NCBI GenBank assembly: GCA_017535945.1
Contig: JAFXTJ010000020.1
Coordinates: forward strand, 1 to 41,750
From: Lachnospiraceae bacterium
GTDB taxonomy: Bacteria; Bacillota; Clostridia; Lachnospirales; Lachnospiraceae
Length of the DNA: 41,750 bases
Direction: 5' to 3'
A program made the translations under genes and the position numbers. Of this stretch, positions 25,106-32,442 are shown piece after piece. Position 1 is the stretch's first letter. Each line of letters starts with the position of its first letter. The notes beneath the pieces were generated by a model, which searched no databases, was not told where the DNA came from, and saw nothing but the letters and a program-made list of their open reading frames with translations.

Positions 25106-26764
25106 ATGAACAATGAGGAAAAAAACAAAAACGATATGCTGACCCAGGCCGGGATCCTCGCCGCGGCCGGGATCATCGTCCGCATCATCGGCCTGCTCTA
25201 CCGCAGTCCCCTGACCGGCATCATCGGAGATGAAGGCAACGGGTATTATAACTATGCCTACAATTGCTACACGATCATCCTCCTGATCTCGGCCTACAGC
25301 ATTCCCTCCGCCATTTCCAAGGTCATCGCCGCCAAACTGGCACTCGGTGAGACGAAGAACGCGCAGCGCATCTTCCGCGGCGCGCTCCTGTATGTGACCA
25401 TCGTCAGCGGTGCGTTTTCCCTCTTTGTCTGGTTCGGTGCGGGCCTCCTGACCTACGGTCATTCGGTGAGTGTCCTCCGGGTATTTGCCCCCACCATCCT
25501 GCTCTTCGGCTTTCTGGGTGTCCTCAGAGGCTATTTCCAGGCCCGCCGCACCATGGTACCCACTTCAATCTCGCAGATCCTCGAACAGATCCTCAATGCC
25601 GTCGTCTCGATCCTGGCCGCATGGCTCTTTATCAGAAGCGCCGGAGCCGGAGCGGATGAGACGACGCGGGCCGTCCGCGGGGCGGTCGGCAGCGCGCTCG
25701 GCACCGGAGCCGGCGTGCTCACGGCCTTTCTGTTCATGCTCGCGGTTTATCTGAAGAACAGACGCCGTTATCTGGAGGAGGCCGCCCCGGATCCGGACGA
25801 GCACCCCGACAGCACCGGGACCGTCCTGCAACTGCTGTTCTTCACGGTGACCCCGTTCATCCTGAGCACCTTTATCTATAATCTCTCCACAATGCTCAAC
25901 CAGACGCTGTTCCAGCGGATCCTCACCGGCATGCGGGCGTACACTGAATCACAGACTGCCGTCTCCTACGGCATCTTTTCCACCAAAGCCGTAGTCATCG
26001 CCAACATCCCGATCGCGCTCTCCAATGCGCTCTCCAGCGCCATGATGCCCAATCTCTCCGCGCGGCATGCCAGAGGGAACAAGGCGGAGGCAGCCGCTCT
26101 CGTCAGCCGGGCGCTCCGGGTGACGATGTTCATCTCCGTGCCGTGCGCCGCCGGTCTGATGGTGCTGTCTAAGCCTGTCATGATGGTGCTCTTCCCGCAG
26201 CGCGCCTCCCTCGCGGAGGCTTCCCGTCTGCTCGCCGGGATCGCGGTCACGGTGATCTTTTACAGCATCTCCACCGTCACCAACGCGGTCCTGCAGGCGA
26301 TCGGCAGGCTTCATGCGCCGGTCGTCAACGCTGCGCTCTCGCTCATCGTGCAGGGGATCGTGCTGGCTCTCCTCCTGCTGTTCTCGCCGCTCGACAACGG
26401 AGCGCTGGTCATCGCCATGATCCTCTACTCCGGTCTCATCTGCGTACTGAACCAGATCTCCCTGAACCGGTATGTGTCCCTGCCGTTCGACTGGCCCGGC
26501 ATGCTGAAGGCACCCCTCCCGGCCTCTCTTCTCATGGCGCTCGCCGCCAGAGTGGTCTATCAGGGTGCCTGTTATCTGTTCCGTATGTTCCTTGCGGGAG
26601 AGTATCTCATCAATCTGCTCTCCCTGCTGCCCGCTCTGGCAGCCGCAGTCCTCTGCTATGCGCTCCTCATCGTGCGCCTCGGCGGGATCACGGAGGAGGA
26701 GCTGCGCTCCATGCCCGGGCTGAACCGTCTCGTCGGTCCGCTGAAGAAGATCCGGATCCTGTAA
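25106..26764 (+). CDS. Polysaccharide/lipid II flippase of the SpoVB-MurJ-like MOP family
   Basis: 552 residues with about fourteen membrane segments. The start GILAAAGIIVRIIGLLYRSPLTGIIGDEGNGYYNYAY and the following SAYSIPSAISKVIAAKLALG match SpoVB/YtgP-type transporters, which flip lipid-linked oligosaccharides or lipid II across the membrane. Further family signs are SQILEQILNAVVS, FSTKAVVIANIPIALSNALSSAMMPNLSARHARG and a C-terminal hydrophobic block. The ATG at 25106 has a modest GGGCGG four bases ahead and a better AGCGGAGG 15 bases ahead, so the start is not certain. It ends 7 bases from the convergent glgA stop. Which lipid-linked sugar it moves is unknown. Confidence 0.88.
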   Translation: MNNEEKNKNDMLTQAGILAAAGIIVRIIGLLYRSPLTGIIGDEGNGYYNYAYNCYTIILLISAYSIPSAISKVIAAKLALGETKNAQRIFRGALLYVTIVSGAFSLFVWFGAGLLTYGHSVSVLRVFAPTILLFGFLGVLRGYFQARRTMVPTSISQILEQILNAVVSILAAWLFIRSAGAGADETTRAVRGAVGSALGTGAGVLTAFLFMLAVYLKNRRRYLEEAAPDPDEHPDSTGTVLQLLFFTVTPFILSTFIYNLSTMLNQTLFQRILTGMRAYTESQTAVSYGIFSTKAVVIANIPIALSNALSSAMMPNLSARHARGNKAEAAALVSRALRVTMFISVPCAAGLMVLSKPVMMVLFPQRASLAEASRLLAGIAVTVIFYSISTVTNAVLQAIGRLHAPVVNAALSLIVQGIVLALLLLFSPLDNGALVIAMILYSGLICVLNQISLNRYVSLPFDWPGMLKAPLPASLLMALAARVVYQGACYLFRMFLAGEYLINLLSLLPALAAAVLCYALLIVRLGGITEEELRSMPGLNRLVGPLKKIRIL

Positions 26765-26771
26765 AGGCTGC

Positions 26772-28217
26772 TTACGGGCACAGCCACATATACATCTCCT
26801 GATACTTGCTCGCGCTGACCTTCCAGGAGTAATCCACCTTCATCGCACGGTCCACCATCTTGTTCCACTCCCGGCGGTTGTCATAGTACAGAGCCTCCGC
26901 CTCGCGGATCGTGGCGAGCATCTCATGCGCGTTGTAGTTTAGGAAACCGAAGCCGGTCCCTCTGGACTCGAAACGATTGTAAGGCTCCACGGTATCCTTC
27001 AGGCCGCCGGTCTGGCGGACGATCGGGATGGTCCCGTAGCGCAGGGCCATCAGCTGGGATAAGCCGCAGGGCTCGAACAGCGAGGGCATCAGGAAAGCAT
27101 CGGACGCCGCATAGATCTTGTGGGACAGCGCGTCCGAATAGTAGATGTTGGCGGAGACCATATCGTGATATTTCCAGGCGAAATGCCGGAACATGTTCTC
27201 ATACTGATCCTCGCCGGTGCCCAGTACCACGATCTGCACGGCATCGTGACAGAGCTCGTCCATCACGTAGGCGATGAGGTCGAATCCCTTCTGATCCGTG
27301 AGGCGCGATACGATGCCGATCATCATCCGCTTGTCGTCCACGGCCAGTCCCAGTTCCTTCTGCAGCGCCGTCTTGTTGCGCAGCTTTTCCTTGCGGAAAT
27401 TGACCTGATTATAGGGATGCTCCAGATTCTTATCCGTCTCCGGATTGAAATCCGTATAGTCGATCCCGTTGACGATGCCTCTGAGATCGCCGCTGCGCGC
27501 CCTGAGGAGCCCGTCCAGCCCCTCGCCGTAGAAGGGCATCTTGATCTCATCCGCGTAGGTCTCCGACACGGTCGTGATCGCATCGGCATAGACAAGGCCG
27601 CCCTTTAACAGATTGCCGTCCTTGAAAAAGCCCAGCTTATCCGGTGTGAAATAATAATCCGGCAGCCCCGTAATATCCTTCACGGTGTCGATATCCCACT
27701 TGCCCTGGAATTTCAGGTTATGGATCGTCATCACCGCCTTGATCCCGCGGTAGAACTCGTTCCCCTGGAAACGCTCCTTGAGATAGACGGGGATCAGCCC
27801 GGTCTGCCAGTCATGGCAGTGAATGATATCGGGACGGAAATCGATCACCGGCAGGATTGAGAGCGCCGCCTTGGAGAAATAGGTGTACTTCTCGATCTCA
27901 AAGACCACATCGTCGCCGTAGGGCCGGTCGCCGTTGAAGTAAAACTCATTGTCGATGAAATAATAGGTGATCCCTTCGACCACCGCCTTGAAGATGCCCA
28001 CGTACTCGCGTTTCCAGTGGAAATCCATGTAGAAATTGGTGACGTATTCCAGCTTGTCCGTCATCTCCTGCTTCATGCAGCGGTATTTGGGGATGATCAC
28101 ACGGACATCGTAATACTTCTTATCGATCTCCTTGGGCAGCGATCCGACCACATCCGCAAGACCGCCGGTCTTGATAAAAGGTACACCCTCCGATGCGACA
28201 AACAGGATGTTCTTCAT
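26772..28217 (-). CDS. glgA: Glycogen synthase (ADP-glucose, GT5)
   Basis: 481 residues, usual for bacterial GlgA. It elongates alpha-1,4-glucan from ADP-glucose in the cytoplasm. Visible: [13 protein letters not shown] near the N-terminus (Lys16 binds the ADP-glucose phosphate), [29 protein letters not shown], and the C-terminal donor motif [33 protein letters not shown]. Its ATG overlaps the trpS stop as ATGA, so translation is coupled. No other glg gene is in the window. It is convergent with the flippase with only 7 bases between them and no visible terminator, so the 3' ends probably overlap. Confidence 0.96.
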   Translation of the reverse strand: MKNILFVASEGVPFIKTGGLADVVGSLPKEIDKKYYDVRVIIPKYRCMKQEMTDKLEYVTNFYMDFHWKREYVGIFKAVVEGITYYFIDNEFYFNGDRPYGDDVVFEIEKYTYFSKAALSILPVIDFRPDIIHCHDWQTGLIPVYLKERFQGNEFYRGIKAVMTIHNLKFQGKWDIDTVKDITGLPDYYFTPDKLGFFKDGNLLKGGLVYADAITTVSETYADEIKMPFYGEGLDGLLRARSGDLRGIVNGIDYTDFNPETDKNLEHPYNQVNFRKEKLRNKTALQKELGLAVDDKRMMIGIVSRLTDQKGFDLIAYVMDELCHDAVQIVVLGTGEDQYENMFRHFAWKYHDMVSANIYYSDALSHKIYAASDAFLMPSLFEPCGLSQLMALRYGTIPIVRQTGGLKDTVEPYNRFESRGTGFGFLNYNAHEMLATIREAEALYYDNRREWNKMVDRAMKVDYSWKVSASKYQEMYMWLCP

Positions 28218-29311
28218 TGCTGTCCCTCCCGGTATTTCTCGGTCTGCGCCTCGATAAAACTGCTGTCCGCAAAATAGTCGATCTTCATGGCCGCCTTGAC
28301 GTCCGCCAGGGTCTGTGCCGCCTTGCGCTCCGCCACTTCGCTTCCCTTCCGCAGGACCTCATAGACATAGCCGATATCCTTCTGGAACTCTTTGCGGCGG
28401 TTGCGGATCGGCTCCAGTTCCGCCTGCAGGCAGCTGTTCAGGAATTTCTTGACCTTAACATCACCGAGTCCGCCCCGCTCATAATGCGCCTTCATCTCGG
28501 AGAGATCCTTGTAATCCGGGCAGAATTCGGCGAAATACTCCGGCTTCGAGAAGGCCTCCAGATAAATGAACACGGGATTTCCCTCGGTCTTCCCCGGATC
28601 CTCCACACGGAGATGATCGGGATCCGTGAACATGCTCATGACCTTTTTCCTGATCTCCTCCGGCTCCTCCGCGAGATAGATGCAGTTCCCGAGCGATTTG
28701 CTCATCTTGGCCTTGCCGTCGATCCCCGGGAGCCTCAGGCACGCGGCATTGTCCGGCAGCATGATATCGGGCTCCGTCAGGGTCTCCCCGTAGGTGTTGT
28801 TAAAGGAACGCACGATCTCCCGGCACTGCTCAAGCATCGGTTCCTGATCCTCCCCCACCGGCACCGTTGTCGCCCGGAAAGCCGTGATATCCGCCGCCTG
28901 GGAGATGGGATAGGTGAAGAATCCCACAGGGATGCCCTCGCTCTTGAAATCGCGCATCGCCAGCTCCGCTTTCACCGTCGGATTGCGCTGAAGCCTCGGG
29001 ACCGTCACGAGATTCATATAATAAAAACTGAGTTCCGTAAGCTCCGGCACCTGCGACTGGATGAACAGCGTGGACTTCTCCGGATCGAGTCCCACCGCCA
29101 GATAATCGAGCGCGACCTCGAGGATGTTCTCCCGCACCTTGGACGGATTCTTCGCGTTATCCGTCAGGGCCTGCGCATCCGCGATCATGATATAGATCTC
29201 GTCATACTTCCCGGAATTCTGCAGCTCCACACGGCGCCTGAGGGAACCGACATAATGTCCTACATGCAGGCGGCCGGTCGGCCGGTCGCCGGTTAAGATG
29301 ATACCTGCCAT
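28214..29311 (-). CDS. trpS: Tryptophanyl-tRNA synthetase
   Basis: 365 residues, class I synthetase charging tRNA-Trp. The HIGH-type motif is [12 protein letters not shown] (HVGH at 16-19) and the second signature is KMSKS at 202-206 in [13 protein letters not shown]. Trp-pocket family residues appear in [10 protein letters not shown] start at ATG 29311, preceded by AAAGGAG; the open frame upstream runs through the promoter and leader hairpin. Its own promoter and a 5' stem-loop precede it, with no T-box. It overlaps glgA by 4 bases. Confidence 0.95.
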   Translation of the reverse strand: MAGIILTGDRPTGRLHVGHYVGSLRRRVELQNSGKYDEIYIMIADAQALTDNAKNPSKVRENILEVALDYLAVGLDPEKSTLFIQSQVPELTELSFYYMNLVTVPRLQRNPTVKAELAMRDFKSEGIPVGFFTYPISQAADITAFRATTVPVGEDQEPMLEQCREIVRSFNNTYGETLTEPDIMLPDNAACLRLPGIDGKAKMSKSLGNCIYLAEEPEEIRKKVMSMFTDPDHLRVEDPGKTEGNPVFIYLEAFSKPEYFAEFCPDYKDLSEMKAHYERGGLGDVKVKKFLNSCLQAELEPIRNRRKEFQKDIGYVYEVLRKGSEVAERKAAQTLADVKAAMKIDYFADSSFIEAQTEKYREGQQ

Positions 29312-29342
29312 AATCTCTCCTTTGATCTGAAACGACTGGGTA

Positions 29343-29371
29343 CGCCAAAACCGCTCCCCGCGGTTTTGACG
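29343..29371 (-). promoter_or_regulatory. 5' leader stem-loop of trpS-glgA
   Basis: A 12-bp stem (29343-29354 with 29360-29371, one G.U) with a 5-base loop sits at the predicted 5' end of the trpS transcript, just downstream of the -10. No T run follows, so it is not a terminator. A 5' end stabiliser is the likeliest role. Confidence 0.5.
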
Positions 29372-29380
29372 CTGTATCCT

Positions 29381-29409
29381 ATCATACACCGATGCCCCCC
29401 GGATAGCAA
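29381..29409 (-). promoter_or_regulatory. Promoter of trpS-glgA
   Basis: Minus strand TTGCTA (29409-29404), a 17-base spacer and TATGAT (29386-29381), 70 bases before the trpS ATG. Confidence 0.65.
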
Positions 29410-29455
29410 GGGCACGCCGTGACGGCATTTCCGGCATTTTTCTCCGGGGATTTTA

Positions 29456-29488
29456 GTCTTTCTTTTGATTTCTTTTAGATTTCTTTTA
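29456..29488. repeat. Three tandem 11-bp direct repeats
   Basis: Two exact copies of GATTTCTTTTA (29467-29477, 29478-29488) are preceded by a degenerate copy (29456-29466, 8 of 11 alike). The 11-bp period, one helical turn, is the arrangement bound by OmpR/PhoP-type response regulators. They lie about 47 bases upstream of the trpS -35 and also just upstream of a plus-strand TATGAT at 29522. Confidence 0.4.
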
Positions 29489-29566
29489 GGACAAGTTCAC
29501 AATTCTGACACATTCTTCCTGTATGATAGCACCATCAAGTTTGGTACTCGGCACGAGCACAAGCTC

Positions 29567-29607
29567 AAAAACAAAGCCCCGGTCCGGTCATTCCCGGATC
29601 GGGGCTT
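29567..29607 (-). terminator. Terminator of the transglutaminase-like lipoprotein gene
   Basis: A 14-bp stem (29574-29587 with 29594-29607, one A.C mismatch in minus RNA), a 6-base loop, then TTTGTTTTT on the minus strand, just after the stop at 29616. In plus-strand RNA the mismatch becomes G.U, but no T run follows. Confidence 0.75.
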
Positions 29608-29615
29608 AACCAATT

Positions 29616-30983
29616 TCAGGGGTTCTCCGTCTCTTCCTGACCGCTGATCCCGCTCTGTGTCTCCTCTCCCTCCGCAGGCTCCGGCCTCCCCGCATCGATG
29701 GTCACAAAGCTGTAGCCGCCACGGTTCGTCAGGATGACCACATAATCGAGCGGTCCGGACAGTTTCGCGTCCACCGCCTCCGCCACATCGGTATATTTCC
29801 GGAATCTGTCCGGTTCCGACGGGGCCATGCTGTACACATAGCGTGCGCCGTCGGAGAGTCTGGCCGCCGCGTCTGCGGCCAGCAGATCCATTGTCTGATG
29901 GTAATGCCCGAAAAAGGTGTCCGTCGCCTCTTCCGTGAGATAGAAATATGCCGGCGCGTCCGCCAGGCTCTCCGTCACCTGATGTTCCACGGTATAGTCC
30001 TCCCAGCTGTGCGTAGCCGACAGGATCTCCTCCGGTGCGTTGAAATACGCGTAACTCGTATATTCCGTGCCGTCCAGATTATAGGACGCGTCGTCCCAGG
30101 TACAGTCCAGCGCATACCATCTTCCGTTCAGGAATACCGTGTTCCACATGTGCTCATCGTCCCCGGCAAAGCCCGACTGTCTGCCGACCTGCAGTCCCGC
30201 CATCGTGCCCAGCATGGCAAAGGCGTCCGCGTACCCCTGGCAGTTGGCCTCCCCGTCCAGCATGGCACCCACCGCAGTGCAGAAACGCGGTACTCCGACC
30301 CGCTCCCTTCTGTTATGATAGGTCGCCCGGCCGATGACCTGGTCGTGCAGGAAGAGCTCCCGGTAGAGATCGTTCGGGAGTTTTGCCGCCTCCTCGACCA
30401 GTATCACGGCATCGTCATACAGCAGCCGCTCCTCCTCGTTGAGACAGTTCGTATTCCCGGACAGATAGGCCTGCGCCACCCGGTCGCCCGGATAGTAGGT
30501 GAGCATGTACAGGACGTGTCTGGAATCCTTTTCCTCGGAACGGATCTCGAAATCGATGTAGGCCAGATTGACGGCCTTCAGGATCTCTTCATAATCCGCC
30601 ATATAGCCGTCCGTATAGATGACGGGAGCTTCCGTCAGATGATGATCCCGCACCCGCCGCATATACCGGATCAGGGAATCCCTGTCACCGATCCGCGGCG
30701 CATCGGCCCAGGGGATCTGTCCCTTCTCCAGATCTCTCTGCAGCCGTTCCTCCGGCGTCAGTTCCTCCTGCGTTTCGGCGGGGGCAGGTGCCGGTTCCTC
30801 CGGCAGCGGCTCCAGAACGGGCACCGTCAGGGTCTGGGCCGGCTCCGCTTCCGGGTCCGCGGACCGCCCCGCACATCCCGCCGCGGCAGCCGGCAAAAAC
30901 AGGCACAAGAAAAGGAACGCAAGGCGTTTCCGCCCTGCGTTCCCGCTTGACTGTTTTCTTGGTTGTCCTGTCCGGACGCGCAC
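29616..30983 (-). CDS. Transglutaminase-like lipoprotein
   Basis: About 455 residues from a GTG at 30983. A signal peptide (RKRLAFLFLCLFLP) ends in a lipobox AAAAGC with Cys37. A Pro/Glu/Ala-rich stretch (40-75) is followed by a transglutaminase-like domain: the nucleophile Cys in GEANCQGYADAFAMLGTMAGLQ, His in DEHMWNTVFLNGRWYALD, and Asp in the WYALDCTWDD stretch. Such secreted domains may act on cell-wall peptides or bind them. The start is uncertain: the GTG follows GAGGAGAA by too short a gap, no ATG fits before the signal peptide outside the permease gene, and an intrinsic terminator lies inside the first codons. It ends in a low-complexity Glu/Gly tail. Confidence 0.78.
   Translation of the reverse strand: MRVRTGQPRKQSSGNAGRKRLAFLFLCLFLPAAAAGCAGRSADPEAEPAQTLTVPVLEPLPEEPAPAPAETQEELTPEERLQRDLEKGQIPWADAPRIGDRDSLIRYMRRVRDHHLTEAPVIYTDGYMADYEEILKAVNLAYIDFEIRSEEKDSRHVLYMLTYYPGDRVAQAYLSGNTNCLNEEERLLYDDAVILVEEAAKLPNDLYRELFLHDQVIGRATYHNRRERVGVPRFCTAVGAMLDGEANCQGYADAFAMLGTMAGLQVGRQSGFAGDDEHMWNTVFLNGRWYALDCTWDDASYNLDGTEYTSYAYFNAPEEILSATHSWEDYTVEHQVTESLADAPAYFYLTEEATDTFFGHYHQTMDLLAADAAARLSDGARYVYSMAPSEPDRFRKYTDVAEAVDAKLSGPLDYVVILTNRGGYSFVTIDAGRPEPAEGEETQSGISGQEETENP
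30907..30943 (-). terminator. Terminator of the NCS2 permease, inside the next coding sequence
   Basis: A 13-bp stem (30914-30926 with 30931-30943), perfect in minus RNA with one G.U, closed by a GAAA tetraloop and followed by TTTTCTT. It lies 49 bases after the permease stop, but also within the first codons of the lipoprotein gene. Confidence 0.75.
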
Positions 30984-30991
30984 TTCTCCTC

Positions 30992-32365
30992 TTACTGGAA
31001 GTTCGTTACCAGTGTCACGATCCTGAGCAGGAAGAGGATGGCTACGACCCACATAACAGGGCTCACATCCTTGGCCTTGCGCTCGAACACCTTGACGATG
31101 ACCCAGGTCAGCACCGCGAACATGATGCCGGTCGCGATGGAGTAGGAAAGAGGCATCATGATGATGGCCATGTAGGCACCCGCCACATCGGCGATCTCGC
31201 CGTCAAACTTGATGTTCTTCGCGGAGCTGATCATCAGCATGCCGACATAGATCAGGGCCGGAGCCGTGGCAAAGCCGGGGATCGCGAGGAAGATCGGGGA
31301 CAGCACGAGGGCTACCAGGAACATGATGCCGGTGGTCAGCGCCGTGAGACCGGTCTTGCCGCCTTCCGCAACGCCCGCGCTGGATTCCACAAAGGAAGTG
31401 ACGGTGGAGGTACCGAGCAGAGCACCCGCCGTGGTACCGATGGCGTCCGCCATCAGGACCTTGCCGGCGCGGGGGAGCTTGCCGTCCTTATCCAGCAGGC
31501 CCGCCTTGTCGGCGACACCCACGACCGTGCCGATCGTGTCAAAGAGATCCACATACAGGAATGCGAAAACAATGGCGACGAACTGGATGAAATGTGCTCC
31601 CACCCATGCGAAGTCGAGTTTGAAAGCGGTCTCGGAGATGCCGCCCAGCTGCATGAAGCCCTCGGAGAAGCTCGGGAATACGCTGTAGACACCCGCCGCG
31701 GGATCCACCACATACCAGCCGGCCGCTTCCGCGATCATGCCCAGGACCCAGGTCGCCAGGATGCCGATGAGGACCGCACCCTTGACCTTATAATAGACCA
31801 GTACCAGGATGATGATGAAGCCGATCAGCGCAAGAGTCATGCCGGGATCGGCAAAGGAGCCGAGCTCGACCGTCGTCGATCCGCTGGGGATCACGATGTT
31901 GGCGCCGCGCAGGCCGATGAAGCCGATGAAGAGGCCGATACCGACCGTGATGCCGTTTTTCAGGTTGGAAGGGATGCCGTTGATGATCTCTTCACGGACC
32001 TTAAACAGGGAAAGGATGATGAAGATGATACCTTCCACAAAGACCGCCGTCAGAGCGACCTTGAACGCATCCGGCTCGCCGCCCAGTTCTCCCAGGCAGA
32101 CCGTGTAGGCGAAATAGGCATTGAGGCCGAGACCCGCCGAAAGAGCGATCGGGTAATTGGCAAGGAATGCCATGACAAAGGTTGCCAGTGCGGAAGCGAG
32201 CGCCGTCGCCACAAAGACACCGCCGCGGTTCATGCCGCCCTCGCTCAGGATGTTCGGGTTCACCGCCAGGATGTACGCCATGGACAGGAAGGTGGTCAGA
32301 CCGGCCACGATCTCGGTGCGCGCATCGGTTCCGTGCTCCTTTAACTTAAACCATCGCTCTAACAT
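30992..32365 (-). CDS. NCS2-family purine permease (PbuG/AzgA-like)
   Basis: 457 residues, about twelve or more membrane segments. The start WFKLKEHGTDARTEIVAGLTTFLSMAYILAVNPNIL and the motifs NYPIALSAGLGLNAYFAYT and GTSTVTSFVESSAGVAEGGKTGLTAL are characteristic of the AzgA/PbuG branch, which imports hypoxanthine, guanine or adenine with protons. AAGGAGGAGAG precedes the ATG. It has its own promoter, whose TTGACA contains the carB stop codon. The 73-base leader contains no purine riboswitch. The purine class is probable; the exact base is not determined. Confidence 0.93.
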   Translation of the reverse strand: MLERWFKLKEHGTDARTEIVAGLTTFLSMAYILAVNPNILSEGGMNRGGVFVATALASALATFVMAFLANYPIALSAGLGLNAYFAYTVCLGELGGEPDAFKVALTAVFVEGIIFIILSLFKVREEIINGIPSNLKNGITVGIGLFIGFIGLRGANIVIPSGSTTVELGSFADPGMTLALIGFIIILVLVYYKVKGAVLIGILATWVLGMIAEAAGWYVVDPAAGVYSVFPSFSEGFMQLGGISETAFKLDFAWVGAHFIQFVAIVFAFLYVDLFDTIGTVVGVADKAGLLDKDGKLPRAGKVLMADAIGTTAGALLGTSTVTSFVESSAGVAEGGKTGLTALTTGIMFLVALVLSPIFLAIPGFATAPALIYVGMLMISSAKNIKFDGEIADVAGAYMAIIMMPLSYSIATGIMFAVLTWVIVKVFERKAKDVSPVMWVVAILFLLRIVTLVTNFQ

Positions 32366-32414
32366 GTTTTTTCTCTCCTCCTTTTTTGCAACATAAGCCG
32401 CAACAACAACAAAA

Positions 32415-32442
32415 ATTTTACAATTTTTTTATCATTTGTCAA
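32415..32442 (-). promoter_or_regulatory. Promoter of the NCS2 permease
   Basis: Minus strand TTGACA (32442-32437), a 16-base spacer and TAAAAT (32420-32415). The TGA stop of carB lies inside the -35 hexamer. Confidence 0.75.

Larger units (their letters stand above)
29312..29615. other. Intergenic region between trpS and the transglutaminase-like lipoprotein
   Basis: No protein gene. From left to right it holds the trpS ribosome site, leader hairpin and promoter, the 11-bp repeats, a plus-strand TATGAT (29522-29527) lacking a good -35, a stretch with small 4-bp hairpins (29529-29560), and the terminator of the lipoprotein gene. Whether the plus-strand -10 drives a small RNA is open. Confidence 0.5.

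Noticed and set aside
29312..29409. T-box leader upstream of trpS
   Set aside because: The leader is about 65 bases, and the conserved antiterminator bulge sequence and specifier stem are not present; only one hairpin is seen.
29465..29647. 60-codon plus-strand frame in the trpS-lipoprotein gap
   Set aside because: No ribosome site and no protein-like composition; it crosses a terminator stem and runs into the opposite gene.
32366..32438. Purine riboswitch upstream of the NCS2 permease
   Set aside because: Only 73 bases separate carB from the permease. They are filled by a promoter and an A/T-rich leader with no three-way junction or conserved purine-aptamer core.
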